Source: QAMH01 sp900556425 (lineage in GTDB: Bacteria; Actinomycetota; Coriobacteriia; Coriobacteriales; QAMH01). Taken from it: DNA of 64,000 nt. The stretch spans positions 73,723-137,722 of the forward strand of contig CABRZR010000005.1 of NCBI GenBank assembly GCA_902475535.1. The letters run 5' to 3'. Both the position numbers and the translations under genes were made by a program. This document shows positions 55,429 to 64,000 of the stretch, in pieces (within the stretch, counting starts at the first letter, position 1; the number at the start of each line of letters is the position of its first letter). Below the pieces are notes generated by a model, which was not told the DNA's origin, searched no databases, and worked only from the letters and a program-made list of their open reading frames with translations.

Positions 55429-56232
55429 CTAGTCCTCCTCGAGGGCTGCGGCAATCTCGTCGGTGATATCCATCGTGCTGTAGACGTTCTGGACGTCGTC
55501 GAACTCCTCGAGCTTGTCGATGAGACGCTGCACCTTCTTGGCATCGGCAACGGAGATAGCCGTGGGGTTGTTGGGCTCGAAGATGAGCTCGGCGCCCTTG
55601 ACCTCGATGCCCTGCTCCTCGAGGGCGCTGCGGACGGCCATGAGGTCGCTCGGCTCGGTGAAGACGACCCACTCGTCATCGGCCTCTTCGTAATCGTCCG
55701 CGCCAGCCTCGATAACGGCCATCTCGAACTCGTCGGAATCGGCAGCCGCGCCGTTGGGGGCGGTGGGGTTCTTCTTGTCGCCGGTCTCGATCTCCTTCAG
55801 GACGGTAATCTGGCCCTTGCGGTCGAACATGTAGGCGACCGAACCATTTGCACCCAGATTGCCGCCCGAATGCGAAAACGCGCTGCGCACGTCCGCGGCA
55901 GTGCGGTTGCGATTGTCCGTCAGGCACTCGACGTACACGCCGATACCGGCAGGACCATAACCCTCGTAGGTAACTTCCTCGAAGTTCGCCGCATCGGCAC
56001 CCGAGCCAAAGGCCTTGTCAATCGCGACCTTGATCTTGTCCTTGGGCATGGAATAGCCCTTGGCCTTGGCGATGGCTGCCGCCAAAGAGGCGTTGTTCTC
56101 GGGATTGGGATCGCCGCCGGTCTTCGCTGCGGCGGTAATGATACGGCTGAGCTTGGAAAACATCGCCGAGCGCTTGGAGTCCTGCGCCGCCTTGCGATGC
56201 TTGGTGGTTGCCCACTTGGAATGTCCGGACAT
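55429..56232 (-). CDS. YebC/PmpR family regulatory protein
   Basis: The N-terminus MSGHSKWATTKHRKAAQDSKR is diagnostic, followed by VTYEGYGPAGIGVYVECLTDNRNRT and SAFSHSGGNLGANGSVAYMFDRKG. Family members are DNA-binding regulators, and some relatives act in translation of difficult peptide motifs. Length of 267 residues includes an acidic insert (EAGADDYEEADDEW). It usually neighbours ruvCAB, and here it does so, separated only by the VaFE gene. Confidence 0.95.
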   Translation of the reverse strand: MSGHSKWATTKHRKAAQDSKRSAMFSKLSRIITAAAKTGGDPNPENNASLAAAIAKAKGYSMPKDKIKVAIDKAFGSGADAANFEEVTYEGYGPAGIGVYVECLTDNRNRTAADVRSAFSHSGGNLGANGSVAYMFDRKGQITVLKEIETGDKKNPTAPNGAAADSDEFEMAVIEAGADDYEEADDEWVVFTEPSDLMAVRSALEEQGIEVKGAELIFEPNNPTAISVADAKKVQRLIDKLEEFDDVQNVYSTMDITDEIAAALEED

Positions 56233-56306
56233 GAATGAATCCTTCCGTGCTATTGGATTGACCGCAGTATTCTAGCACTCCCGCTTATGTTCGTGTAGCA
56301 AACCGT

Positions 56307-57140
56307 TCATACACGATTCGCGGGCATGCCCCTTTGGGGGTCTTTGCGCATGAGACTCCATGCGAGCAGGCAGATTCCCACGACGAGCATCGGGAGCGAA
56401 AGGAGCTGTCCCATCGTGCCCCAGGTTCCGAAGAAGTAGCCGAGCTGCACATCGGGTAGCCTCACGAATTCGATAAGAATGCGGAAGACGCCGTAGAGCA
56501 CGAGGAAGGTCCCGAGGAAGAAGCCGCGCGGACGTGGAGGATCCGTCTTGCGCGACAGCACGAAAAGCACGAAGAAGATGACAAGGCCCTCAAGCAGCGC
56601 CTCGTAAAGCTGGGAAGGATGGTACATGACCCCCGTTCCGGTGAAGTCAACGCCGATGGGCAGATCCGTCGGGGCACCATAGAGCTCGCCGTTCACGAAG
56701 TTCGCGCAGCGGCCGAAGAAGAGTCCCACGGGAACGGCACACGAGACGAGATCGGCAAGCGTGAGGAAGGGCACGTCGTATACGCGCGAGTAGATGAGAC
56801 CGGCGATGACAATGCCGACAAGCCCGCCGTGAAAGGACATGCCGCCATTCGAAACCGCGAAGATCTCGAGAGGATGCGCAAGGTAGTATCCGTCTCCATA
56901 GAAGAGGCAGTATCCGAGACGCGCGCCGATGATGATGCCAAACGCGCAGTAGCAGACGAAGACAAGCGTGTCATAGGAGCTGAAGCGCAACTTCCAATGC
57001 TTGGCATAGAAGTACACGATGAGGCCCGCGCAAATGAAGCCCGCGACGTAGGCGAGCCCGTACCAGCGGACGCTCAGCGGGCCGATGCTGAAAAGGACAG
57101 GGTCGATGGAATGATACAGCTCGTTTAACATGCCGAGCAT
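56307..57140 (-). CDS. lgt: prolipoprotein diacylglyceryl transferase
   Basis: Lgt attaches the diacylglyceryl group to lipobox cysteines, so it serves the cyclophilin lipoproteins found in this window. Seven membrane helices and the motifs VRWYGLAYVAGF, GGMSFHGGLVG and GRCANFVNGELYG are visible. The start is ATG 57140 or the Met three codons later. Confidence 0.96.
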   Translation of the reverse strand: MLGMLNELYHSIDPVLFSIGPLSVRWYGLAYVAGFICAGLIVYFYAKHWKLRFSSYDTLVFVCYCAFGIIIGARLGYCLFYGDGYYLAHPLEIFAVSNGGMSFHGGLVGIVIAGLIYSRVYDVPFLTLADLVSCAVPVGLFFGRCANFVNGELYGAPTDLPIGVDFTGTGVMYHPSQLYEALLEGLVIFFVLFVLSRKTDPPRPRGFFLGTFLVLYGVFRILIEFVRLPDVQLGYFFGTWGTMGQLLSLPMLVVGICLLAWSLMRKDPQRGMPANRV

Positions 57141-57164
57141 GGTAGCACAGGCGGGCCCATTCCC

Positions 57165-58577
57165 TTAGCGTGCATATTCGCTGATGCGCCTCATCTCCTC
57201 GATAACCGTGACGCCCCAAGCAGGCGATGAGCAGTAGATGCCACCCAGACCGCTTACGGTCTTTGCCGACGCGAGCCCGCTTGTCGACGTCACCATACCC
57301 TCATGCCACGCCCCAATCGCCTCCGTGAAGGATGACCACTCTGCAGCAAGGCCGTATGGGTCGCTATCGGCTGCACCCCACCCCCAGGCGTTGTAGGGTC
57401 TGATGCAAGATTGTCCACCACCGGACTCGGCAACGCTAATTGCCGCACACAGACGCGGATCGACCTTGTGGAGATAGGCCGATGCCGCCATCTCGCGCCC
57501 GTGACTTTGCAGGGGCATCGCCCCAGCCGTTCGAGCGCGATCTGCGAAATACTCGTCTATCGCAGTGCCCCAGATCTCGATGAATGCATCCTCGTCAAGC
57601 GCAAAGTCGAGGCCCTCGCCAAACGAGAGAGCGCCCTGAGCACCTGCCCGCGCATCGAGCTCGTCATACCATGAGCCAACATCCTGTTCTGCATCGGCAA
57701 GCAAAGAGAGGGCGTCGCGGATTGCGGAGCGCATGGCATCCTTCGCCTCGACAAGCGCCGGGACGCTATCGCTTCCTCCCTCGATCGAATGCTCGACATC
57801 CTTCACGCACTGCCTCAGGCGTGCGCACCCCTCCTCGACCTTGTAGGCCAGTTCGTTGATCGACTGAACCGAGGCACGCAGCTCTTGCCGTACATGGCGG
57901 GCGCATGCGGCGTCTAACACGATGGCTGCGCGCAAGCGCTTCTGGTCGCATATCAACCTGCGCATCTGCTCACCCTCGGCGATCATGAGACGCTCGAGCA
58001 TATCGTGCCGAAGCGTGACGTCACGCAAGGTGGATGATCCTGTCATGAGTGCATGCGTGGTGTATTCATCGCTCTGCATCAGCTCATCTTGAACGAGCTT
58101 GAGGAGCACGAGCACTCTATGGCGTGCATTTTCGAGCCCGGTGACGCGCTCCTGTGCATCCTTGTCAGAACGCATGAGAGTCTCCTGCGCACATGTGCTT
58201 CGCATGAAGGCGGCTCGAGCATCATCGAAGGCAGTCCGCTCTGCCACGAGCTGCGTGCATGCGGCGTCAAGCCCCGCTCGAAGGGAGGACAGCCCCTCGA
58301 GCATGCGCCGTTCCTCTTCATTCGACTCTTCGGGCTCCGAGCTGTCGTGGGGCTCGAGTGCTTCCCGATTGTCCTCATCGTCGCTTGGCGCATCTTCCAA
58401 GCTAGCTGCTCCGTCGTTCAAGGCATCGCTTGCGATGGACTCTTCAACGGGCTCGTCACCCCAGACCATCTCCATTCCCGCACCAGCCGACATCGCGTAC
58501 GCGAGCAACGCAAAAGCAAGCAGTGCCGTGACCAGGCGACTCCCGCCCCGCGTATCCATATATACATGTGTTCTCAT
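57165..58577 (-). CDS. secreted coiled-coil protein with lysozyme/transglycosylase-like C-terminus
   Basis: The signal peptide (TALLAFALLAYAMSAGAG) is followed by an acidic linker, about 250 residues of coiled coil, and a C-terminal domain. Near residue 384 it has AAISVAESGGG and PYNAWGWGAADSD. The glutamate and the following Trp-rich segment resemble lytic transglycosylases, but the match is partial, so enzyme activity is unproven. The overall plan is like CwlO/PcsB-type peptidoglycan hydrolases. The start is ATG 58577 or the preceding GTG 58580, which aligns with ATG 59653 in the L3 leader. Leader L2 ends at this start. Confidence 0.6.
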   Translation of the reverse strand: MRTHVYMDTRGGSRLVTALLAFALLAYAMSAGAGMEMVWGDEPVEESIASDALNDGAASLEDAPSDDEDNREALEPHDSSEPEESNEEERRMLEGLSSLRAGLDAACTQLVAERTAFDDARAAFMRSTCAQETLMRSDKDAQERVTGLENARHRVLVLLKLVQDELMQSDEYTTHALMTGSSTLRDVTLRHDMLERLMIAEGEQMRRLICDQKRLRAAIVLDAACARHVRQELRASVQSINELAYKVEEGCARLRQCVKDVEHSIEGGSDSVPALVEAKDAMRSAIRDALSLLADAEQDVGSWYDELDARAGAQGALSFGEGLDFALDEDAFIEIWGTAIDEYFADRARTAGAMPLQSHGREMAASAYLHKVDPRLCAAISVAESGGGQSCIRPYNAWGWGAADSDPYGLAAEWSSFTEAIGAWHEGMVTSTSGLASAKTVSGLGGIYCSSPAWGVTVIEEMRRISEYAR

Positions 58578-58705
58578 CACGTTCGCCGTCCTTCGCGCAT
58601 CGCGCTGGCCCCATGCCAGGCCCTGCGATTGTGCGTCAGGACGAACCGAGCGAACCACCCCGAGAATCTGAGCAAAACCAGACCGATTTCGGAGCAAAAA
58701 CGGAG
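58578..58705 (-). promoter_or_regulatory. conserved leader L2
   Basis: On the minus strand it runs from CTCCGTTTTTGCTCCGAAAT to the start codon. It contains the 25-nt core identical to L1 (58648-58672), then a hairpin ATCGC/GCGAT enclosing CTGGC/GCCAG (58599-58629), then the ribosome binding site AAGGA. It is about 94 % identical to L3 (8 mismatches in about 131 nt by eye). No known riboswitch pattern was recognised. Confidence 0.6.
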
Positions 58706-58758
58706 TGAATAAGGAGCGGGGGAAGACTAAACACGTTTAGCCATTTCGGGCTAGGCCG

Positions 58759-59436
58759 TCATAAGCCGAATTCCATTTTGCGTAGCGTTTTAAGGAAGAC
58801 ACTATTTAGTCTGCGTCTGCTTTCGAAAAAGATTTCCTCAGACCGGCTCATTTTCATGCCGTTTTGTTCCTTGATGCGCAGTAGTTCCAAGGTGCACACG
58901 AGGTCGGCAACTTGTGCAAGTCGATAGTCGACATGGTTGATTTTGCGTACATCAACACGCGAGAGCCAGGCATTGAAGACAGTGTTGATGAGATCAGTGA
59001 CTAGCGACTGACCGTTGTCGTAATAAACAATCACTTTTTCAAAGCTCTGAAAGTAGCCAAGGTTTTCTGTGAGAAACCCTCCCAAGTTATTGGCAAGACG
59101 ACCCTTGATTGCAAATTGACCACTGTGCTCTTTCTTGTTTATGGAAAAGGAGACGTGTGCGAGATTACATAGCCTCATGAAAGAAAACATCTTGAAGAAA
59201 ATCTTTCGGCGCATGGTAAGAGACATATCTTTGTATGCTTCCTCTCTTCTCACTATAGGGCCAGCATGAACAATGGACTGAGAAGAAAGGCCAAGGTGAG
59301 CGAGCTCGCTCTCAAACCCTTGAATCTGTGAATCAATTTGATTGGATTGGTCGTGAAAAACTAGCGTGACTATATAGAAGTCAGAGTTTGATCCGATATC
59401 ACCCGACTCGTCTATGAATATCCCGAGATCAGACAA
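58759..59436 (-). CDS. DUF3800 domain protein
   Basis: IFIDESGDIGSNSDFYIVTLV at the N-terminus is the DUF3800 signature, an RNase H-like fold with Asp/Glu residues; later DNGQSLVTDLINTVF and VDYRLAQVADLVCTLELL contain further conserved acids. Function is unknown. The start is TTG 59436, with GGGAG upstream, overlapping the preceding small ORF by 8 nt. It is visibly richer in A+T than its neighbours, which suggests recent acquisition. Confidence 0.85.
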   Translation of the reverse strand: MSDLGIFIDESGDIGSNSDFYIVTLVFHDQSNQIDSQIQGFESELAHLGLSSQSIVHAGPIVRREEAYKDMSLTMRRKIFFKMFSFMRLCNLAHVSFSINKKEHSGQFAIKGRLANNLGGFLTENLGYFQSFEKVIVYYDNGQSLVTDLINTVFNAWLSRVDVRKINHVDYRLAQVADLVCTLELLRIKEQNGMKMSRSEEIFFESRRRLNSVFLKTLRKMEFGL

Positions 59437-59653
59437 AAGCGCTCCCGGGTATTAAAATGGCGGGGAATATCCCCGCCGCAGGTGAGACCAGGGTCTTATA
59501 TGACCAGTCCCAACGGAAATCATCATACACACTCAAACCTATGCTGACAAGCACTCTACCGGGTGGCTCGTCATTCAAAATGCCATTCTCGGTAATTATC
59601 TTAAGGAGCCTGTCGCTCCAAGCCATCTTCGTCAGCAAATCGGTCGTCATCAT
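59429..59653 (-). CDS. small protein coupled to DUF3800, unknown function
   Basis: A 74-residue protein (MMTTDLLTKMAWSDRLLKII to LIPGSAFV) starting at ATG 59653, the same position in leader L3 as the GTG in L2. Its TGA overlaps the DUF3800 TTG in the string TTGTCTGA, so the two are co-translated. I do not recognise a domain. A nucleic-acid or partner protein role for the DUF3800 protein is possible but unproven. Confidence 0.55.
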   Translation of the reverse strand: MMTTDLLTKMAWSDRLLKIITENGILNDEPPGRVLVSIGLSVYDDFRWDWSYKTLVSPAAGIFPAILIPGSAFV

Positions 59654-59778
59654 GTTTGCCGTCCTTCGCGCGTCGCGCTGGCCCCATGCCAGGCCCTGCG
59701 ATTGTGCATCAGGTCGAACCGAGCAAACCACCCCGAGAATCTGAACGAAACCAGACCGATTTCGGAGCAAAAACGGAG
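59654..59778 (-). promoter_or_regulatory. conserved leader L3
   Basis: A near-copy of L2 that ends exactly at the small ORF start. The core differs from L1/L2 at two positions and the outer stem has one A-C mismatch. It would drive or regulate the small-ORF/DUF3800 pair. Confidence 0.6.
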
Positions 59779-59888
59779 ATGACTCCTTTCCTCAAATCAC
59801 ATACTCTGATTCCAGATGATGGAGTGTTGCCTCTGAATTTCGTTCTCAGCTCTCTTCTTAACCCCATGCTTCCGTCTCATCGTTACGC

Positions 59889-59915
59889 TGTTACATAACA
59901 TATTTGTGATATACT
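59889..59915 (+). promoter_or_regulatory. HigBA promoter with palindromic operator
   Basis: An extended -10 TGATATACT (59907-59915) lies 15 nt before the higB ATG. Just upstream TGTTACATAACA (59889-59900) is an inverted repeat, a plausible binding site for the antitoxin, which typically represses its own operon. Confidence 0.5.
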
Positions 59916-59930
59916 CAGGGAGTGCCGACC

Positions 59931-60293
59931 ATGTTCAAGATTGTCTTTTACAAGAAACCGAACGGCGATGAGCCGGCAATCACGCACCTGGACACGCTGC
60001 CTCCCAGAATGCGCGCCAAGGTGTTGAGAAATATGTCTTTACTGCAAGAGAAAGGAAACTTGCTCAGATATCCGGAAACAGACGACCTTGGCGATGGCAT
60101 ATTCGAGTTACGGACCTCGTTTGGCAGCGATATAGAGAGGGCGCTCTTCTTTTACGCAGAGCATCGGGTCATTGTAATTACACACGGCTTCATCAAAAAG
60201 ACGCGCAAAACGCCTCGACAAGAAATAGAGCGAGCGAAACAGTACAGGGCGGATTACTATGCACAAAGGAAAGCTGAAAATGACAACTCTTGA
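59931..60293 (+). CDS. HigB/Gp49-like toxin (RelE superfamily)
   Basis: At 120 residues, FKIVFYKKPNG and FELRTSFGSDIERALFFYAEHRVIVITHGFIKKTRKTP are the core of phage-derived Gp49-like mRNA interferases. ATG 59931 is chosen, 8 nt after GGGAG; the frame could be read from GTG 59922. It overlaps the antitoxin by 14 nt. The toxin would cleave mRNA at the ribosome when the antitoxin is lost. Confidence 0.87.
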   Translation: MFKIVFYKKPNGDEPAITHLDTLPPRMRAKVLRNMSLLQEKGNLLRYPETDDLGDGIFELRTSFGSDIERALFFYAEHRVIVITHGFIKKTRKTPRQEIERAKQYRADYYAQRKAENDNS

Positions 60294-60552
60294 TGAATAT
60301 ATCGATGCACAGCTCAATGATCCTGAATTTGCACAGGCCTGGGCAGATAGCGAAGACGAATACAATTTCAGACTTGCCCTCATTGATGCTCGACAAAACT
60401 GTGGCATGACGCAAGCCGACCTCGCCCGAAAAACAGGCATGAAGCAGAACGCTATAAGCCGTATAGAAACGGGCGATACGAATCCCACCCTTGGAACTCT
60501 TCATCGTCTTGCTCGGGGAATGGGCAAGCGCCTCAAAGTTGAGTTCGTTTAA
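60280..60552 (+). CDS. HigA-like antitoxin (XRE helix-turn-helix)
   Basis: A 90-residue protein beginning MTTLDEYIDAQL. The C-terminal helix-turn-helix (MTQADLARKTGMKQNAISRIETGDTNPTLGTL) is canonical. ATG 60280 has AAAGGA upstream; an earlier in-frame ATG at 60259 lacks one. Toxin-first order is typical of hig systems. It would bind both HigB and the promoter palindrome at 59889-59900. Confidence 0.87.
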   Translation: MTTLDEYIDAQLNDPEFAQAWADSEDEYNFRLALIDARQNCGMTQADLARKTGMKQNAISRIETGDTNPTLGTLHRLARGMGKRLKVEFV

Positions 60553-60601
60553 TCGTGCTGGTCTCTGAAGCCGGGCCGGGCAGGTTTGATCCATGCACCC
60601 T

Positions 60602-61348
<747 letters not shown>

Positions 61349-61477
61349 GGGTCCTCCCTAGGCGAAAAGCGCATCCTCGCGATACGAACATTGTAAACAG
61401 GAAAGCCCTCTAGCTCATCTGGCTTTTCAAACTTGCCGGGTTTTATCGACAGAAGGCAAGCGTTCCCTAGTCCCAGC

Positions 61478-61498
61478 GCTTCACGATCGGCGTGAAGC
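61478..61498. other. 8-bp stem-loop before the zinc-ribbon gene
   Basis: GCTTCACG and CGTGAAGC flank ATCGG downstream of the BspA-like gene. It may be its terminator, though no T-run follows. The rest of 61349-61523 shows nothing I can assign. Confidence 0.4.
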
Positions 61499-61523
61499 TA
61501 CGCCCTAATAGACAAAGCTTCCC

Positions 61524-63875
61524 TTACCTCACTCCATACCAGCCGTAGTCCTCGTAACGCCAGCCGAGCGAGATCAGGTGGTCGCGCTCCTCGTCGCTCG
61601 TGGTGTAATGATGCGAACCGGAGTTGTTCCTAGCCGCCTTCGGATTCACGTTGGGATTGAACAGACGATGCAGGCCTATCCCCTTGGCGTAATCGGAATA
61701 CCAGCCTATGCCCTCGTACTTCCAGCCGGCATCGATGAGATGCTCTCGCTCGTGAACGCTGGTGGTGTAATGATGGTCCGTGCCAGAATAGAGACGATAG
61801 ACAGGAGTATCCGAGCTGACCGGTGCCTCCCAGGCCTCTCCCTCGTAATCCCAGCCCACCGAATCGAGATGATCGCGCTCCTCGATACTGGCAGTGTAGA
61901 AATGCTCGCCGCTATTCGGATTGTAGAGACGATACATCGTTTGGGCGCTTATGGGCTCCGGATCGATGGTGGCAGGATCATCCGGCTGCGGATCGTTTGT
62001 GCCCGGGTCGTCCGGTTGCGTGCCCGGATCGTCGGGATTGGGATTTTCGGTGCCAGGATCGTCTGGCTTCGATGCCGCGACAATATCGAACGTTGCGGTC
62101 TTCGTACCCGTGTAGTTGCCCTTTCCGGTGACAGTCACCGTGTACGCGCCAACCGCACTGGAGGATGCTGGATAGGAGATGGTGTAATCCGTCCCCTCTA
62201 CAAGAACTTTGTCGCCAGCACATTTCACGGTCGCCGACGGCTTCTTCTGCGTGCCGTCGTAGGTGTATTTCACCTCGTCCAGCACAACATCTGCGATTGA
62301 AGCCGGGGCTATTTCATAGAATGCCGTTTTCGTACCCGAATAGTTTCCGTTACCCGTTACGGTCACGACATAGGCACCTGCGGCAATGGAGGAATCCGGA
62401 CAGGAAACGGTGTAGTCCACTCCCTGCTTGAGCACCTTATCCCCTACCTTGACGGTGATCGTCGGCCTCTTTTGCGTACCGTCGTAGACGAATGTGTCTT
62501 GATCGAGGTTGACCTGCGCCGCGGTTTCGAGTGACTCCGTTATGACGAAGGTCGCCTCGGTCGATCCATTAGCAGATAGAATGCCGATTCTGTGCTCGCC
62601 CGCCGGAAGTGTGGCAATGTACTCCGGCTTGAGCGTGATGACGGTCGAGCCCTCGCTCGCGACGTAATTGGATTCATCAAGGTCGATGCCATCTACCTGC
62701 ACGCCAATGAAAAGCGCGAAATCGGCATCGGACACGAAGGCGATTCCCGTGGCGCTACCCGGCATCCAGACGCCGTTATCGCCTTTTATAACCGCAGGTG
62801 GCGTAGCCGGTACCTTGGTGTAGGTATCCTCCATGTTATTGCGGCTTTCTGCTATCTGTTGGGAAGAGTAGGTCTGACGTTCCCTTGCGGAAAACCAGTT
62901 GCCATCGGGGAGGGTAGCTTGCACCTCATTATCAGTACCCTTGAAGGAAAACGTGACGCCAAGGGATATCTTGTCGAGCGAGTTACATCCATCGAACATA
63001 CCGTGCACACCTATCACCTGCGAGGTGTCAAGGCCGGAAAGGTCGAGAGACGTCAGGGCAGAGCAACCGAAGAACATCTGCGACATGTTTGTCATCTGCG
63101 AACCGTTTAGAGGGGTTAAATCGAGGGAGGCAAGAGCGGAGCAGCCGGCAAACGCACCTCCCGCATCGGTCACATTTGACAGATTGCAACCCGAAAGGTC
63201 GATAGTGACGAGCGACGAGCAGTCGGTGAACGCAGCGGGCATGCTCGTGAGTTGTGATAAGTCCGCACCCGAAAAATCAACCGAGGCAAGCGAGGAACAA
63301 TTGGAGAATGCCTTGGATATGCTTGTCAATTGGGAGAGGTGGTGATTCGAGAAATCCAAAGAGCCAAGTGATGAGCAGTCGGTGAACATGCTGCCCATGT
63401 CCGTCACTCGCGAGAGGTCGAGGCCAGAGAGGTCGACCGCGGTGAGTGCCCGGCAGCTATCAAACATGCCGCTCATGTTCTCCACCTTCGAGGTGTCGAG
63501 ACCGGAGAGATCGATCGACTCAATCTGAGAAGCAAGCACAAACAAGCTACTCGAATCCGCGGGGGCAATGACCTTGCTGTCACCCTCCTGTGCGAACACT
63601 ACCCTCGTGAAAAGGCTGTATTCCCCATCCCAAGGAGGCTTGCCGCCGGTATCGTCCCCGGTTCCCGGATGTATCGTCAGCGTTCCATCGGCAGTGATTT
63701 CCCAAGGGCAGGTTCCCCATGCGCCACTCATAATAAGGTTCTCTTGCACTTGCGTGTCTGCCGTATCACCGGATACCGCAAGGGCACTTGAAGGCACAAG
63801 CGCCAATATGAGGGCAAGCGAGGCGACTATGGCCATCGTCTTTCGAATACCCGTCCTGACTACATCTACCTGCAT
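61524..63875 (-). CDS. BspA-like leucine-rich surface protein with C-terminal DUF5648 repeats
   Basis: 783 residues. A signal peptide (to about residue 33) precedes six to seven BspA-type repeats (about 115-305), each of the form SGLDTSKVENMSGMFDSC. Two MBG-like repeats follow (FVYDGTQKRPTITVKVGDKV and YTYDGTQKKPSATVKCAGDK, about 462-600). A Pro/Asp-rich spacer (PDDPGT) comes next, and then three DUF5648 units (about 645-783) such as YNPNSGEHFYTAS. It lacks a sortase motif and TM anchor, so attachment is probably by the repeats. AGGAG lies 6 nt before ATG 63875. Confidence 0.87.
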   Translation of the reverse strand: MQVDVVRTGIRKTMAIVASLALILALVPSSALAVSGDTADTQVQENLIMSGAWGTCPWEITADGTLTIHPGTGDDTGGKPPWDGEYSLFTRVVFAQEGDSKVIAPADSSSLFVLASQIESIDLSGLDTSKVENMSGMFDSCRALTAVDLSGLDLSRVTDMGSMFTDCSSLGSLDFSNHHLSQLTSISKAFSNCSSLASVDFSGADLSQLTSMPAAFTDCSSLVTIDLSGCNLSNVTDAGGAFAGCSALASLDLTPLNGSQMTNMSQMFFGCSALTSLDLSGLDTSQVIGVHGMFDGCNSLDKISLGVTFSFKGTDNEVQATLPDGNWFSARERQTYSSQQIAESRNNMEDTYTKVPATPPAVIKGDNGVWMPGSATGIAFVSDADFALFIGVQVDGIDLDESNYVASEGSTVITLKPEYIATLPAGEHRIGILSANGSTEATFVITESLETAAQVNLDQDTFVYDGTQKRPTITVKVGDKVLKQGVDYTVSCPDSSIAAGAYVVTVTGNGNYSGTKTAFYEIAPASIADVVLDEVKYTYDGTQKKPSATVKCAGDKVLVEGTDYTISYPASSSAVGAYTVTVTGKGNYTGTKTATFDIVAASKPDDPGTENPNPDDPGTQPDDPGTNDPQPDDPATIDPEPISAQTMYRLYNPNSGEHFYTASIEERDHLDSVGWDYEGEAWEAPVSSDTPVYRLYSGTDHHYTTSVHEREHLIDAGWKYEGIGWYSDYAKGIGLHRLFNPNVNPKAARNNSGSHHYTTSDEERDHLISLGWRYEDYGWYGVR

Positions 63876-63944
63876 GAACCGCTCCTATCCACAAACGGAT
63901 CCAAATTTGACAATCGTTGACGTTCGCCCGGATTTTGGGGGCAT

Positions 63945-64000
63945 CTACCTCACCCCGTACCAGCCGTAGTCCTCGTAGCGCCATCCGATGGAGACGAGGT
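63945..64000 (-). CDS. C-terminal end of a second DUF5648 surface protein (partial)
   Basis: The frame ends at a TAG (63945-63947) and reads LVSIGWRYEDYGWYGVR before the window edge, nearly identical to the last residues of the gene beside it. It is a tandem paralogue extending to the right. Confidence 0.75.
   Translation of the reverse strand, partial: LVSIGWRYEDYGWYGVR

Overview
This 64 kb window looks like a chromosome segment of a Coriobacteriia-type actinobacterium (gut-associated, roughly 60 % G+C by eye). That is inferred from gene order (secD-secF-recJ-rel, scpA-scpB-pseudouridine synthase, cmk-plsC-ispH, ruvCAB next to metK) and from large VaFE-repeat and BspA-like surface proteins. 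The genus cannot be fixed from sequence reading alone. Most genes lie on the minus strand; the plus-strand exceptions are the SRAP gene, ruvCAB, the VaFE surface protein and a toxin-antitoxin pair.

Layout. 1-7.3 kb: a pyrimidine operon pyrR-pyrB-pyrC-carA-carB (carB runs off the left edge). Two matching PyrR-binding hairpins hide the ribosome binding sites of pyrR and carA, so the operon is probably controlled translationally. 7.3-29.6 kb: housekeeping genes. These cover abasic-site repair (SRAP, nfo), coenzyme A (coaBC), Nif3, a PHP phosphatase, cysteine desulfurase, rpe, phospholipid synthesis (gpsA, plsY, plsC), der, a radical-SAM DUF512 protein, ispH, cmk, aroA, tyrA, two cyclophilin-like lipoproteins, trpS, a phosphoglycerate-mutase-like phosphatase, a pseudouridine synthase and scpBA. 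aroA carries a perfect 68-nt palindromic repeat in frame. 29.7-35 kb: a polytopic membrane protein, an M50 protease, an ABC-F ATPase and tRNA-Val and tRNA-Asn. 35-50 kb: an MBL hydrolase, rel, a very large RecJ-HIRAN-SF2 helicase fusion, secF and secD with long charged extensions, rnhB, rplS, priA and metK. 50.3-52.5 kb: ruvCAB behind a promoter carrying a LexA-type SOS box.

52.5-64 kb is the accessory end. It holds a VaFE-repeat surface protein with an unusual sorting signal, yebC, lgt, a secreted coiled-coil/lysozyme-like protein, a tightly coupled small-ORF/DUF3800 pair, a HigB-HigA toxin-antitoxin module, a zinc-ribbon membrane protein with a perfect hexanucleotide repeat, and tandem BspA-like/DUF5648 surface proteins. 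Three loci here (the VaFE gene, the lysozyme-like gene and the DUF3800 pair) share a conserved 5' leader that I do not recognise. Two of the copies are about 94 % identical, and a 25-nt core is identical between the other pairing.

The parts most worth follow-up are the RecJ-HIRAN-helicase fusion with its translationally coupled 10-codon leader ORF, the small-ORF/DUF3800 unit with its duplicated leader, the shared leader family itself, and the palindromic repeats that have become protein-coding.
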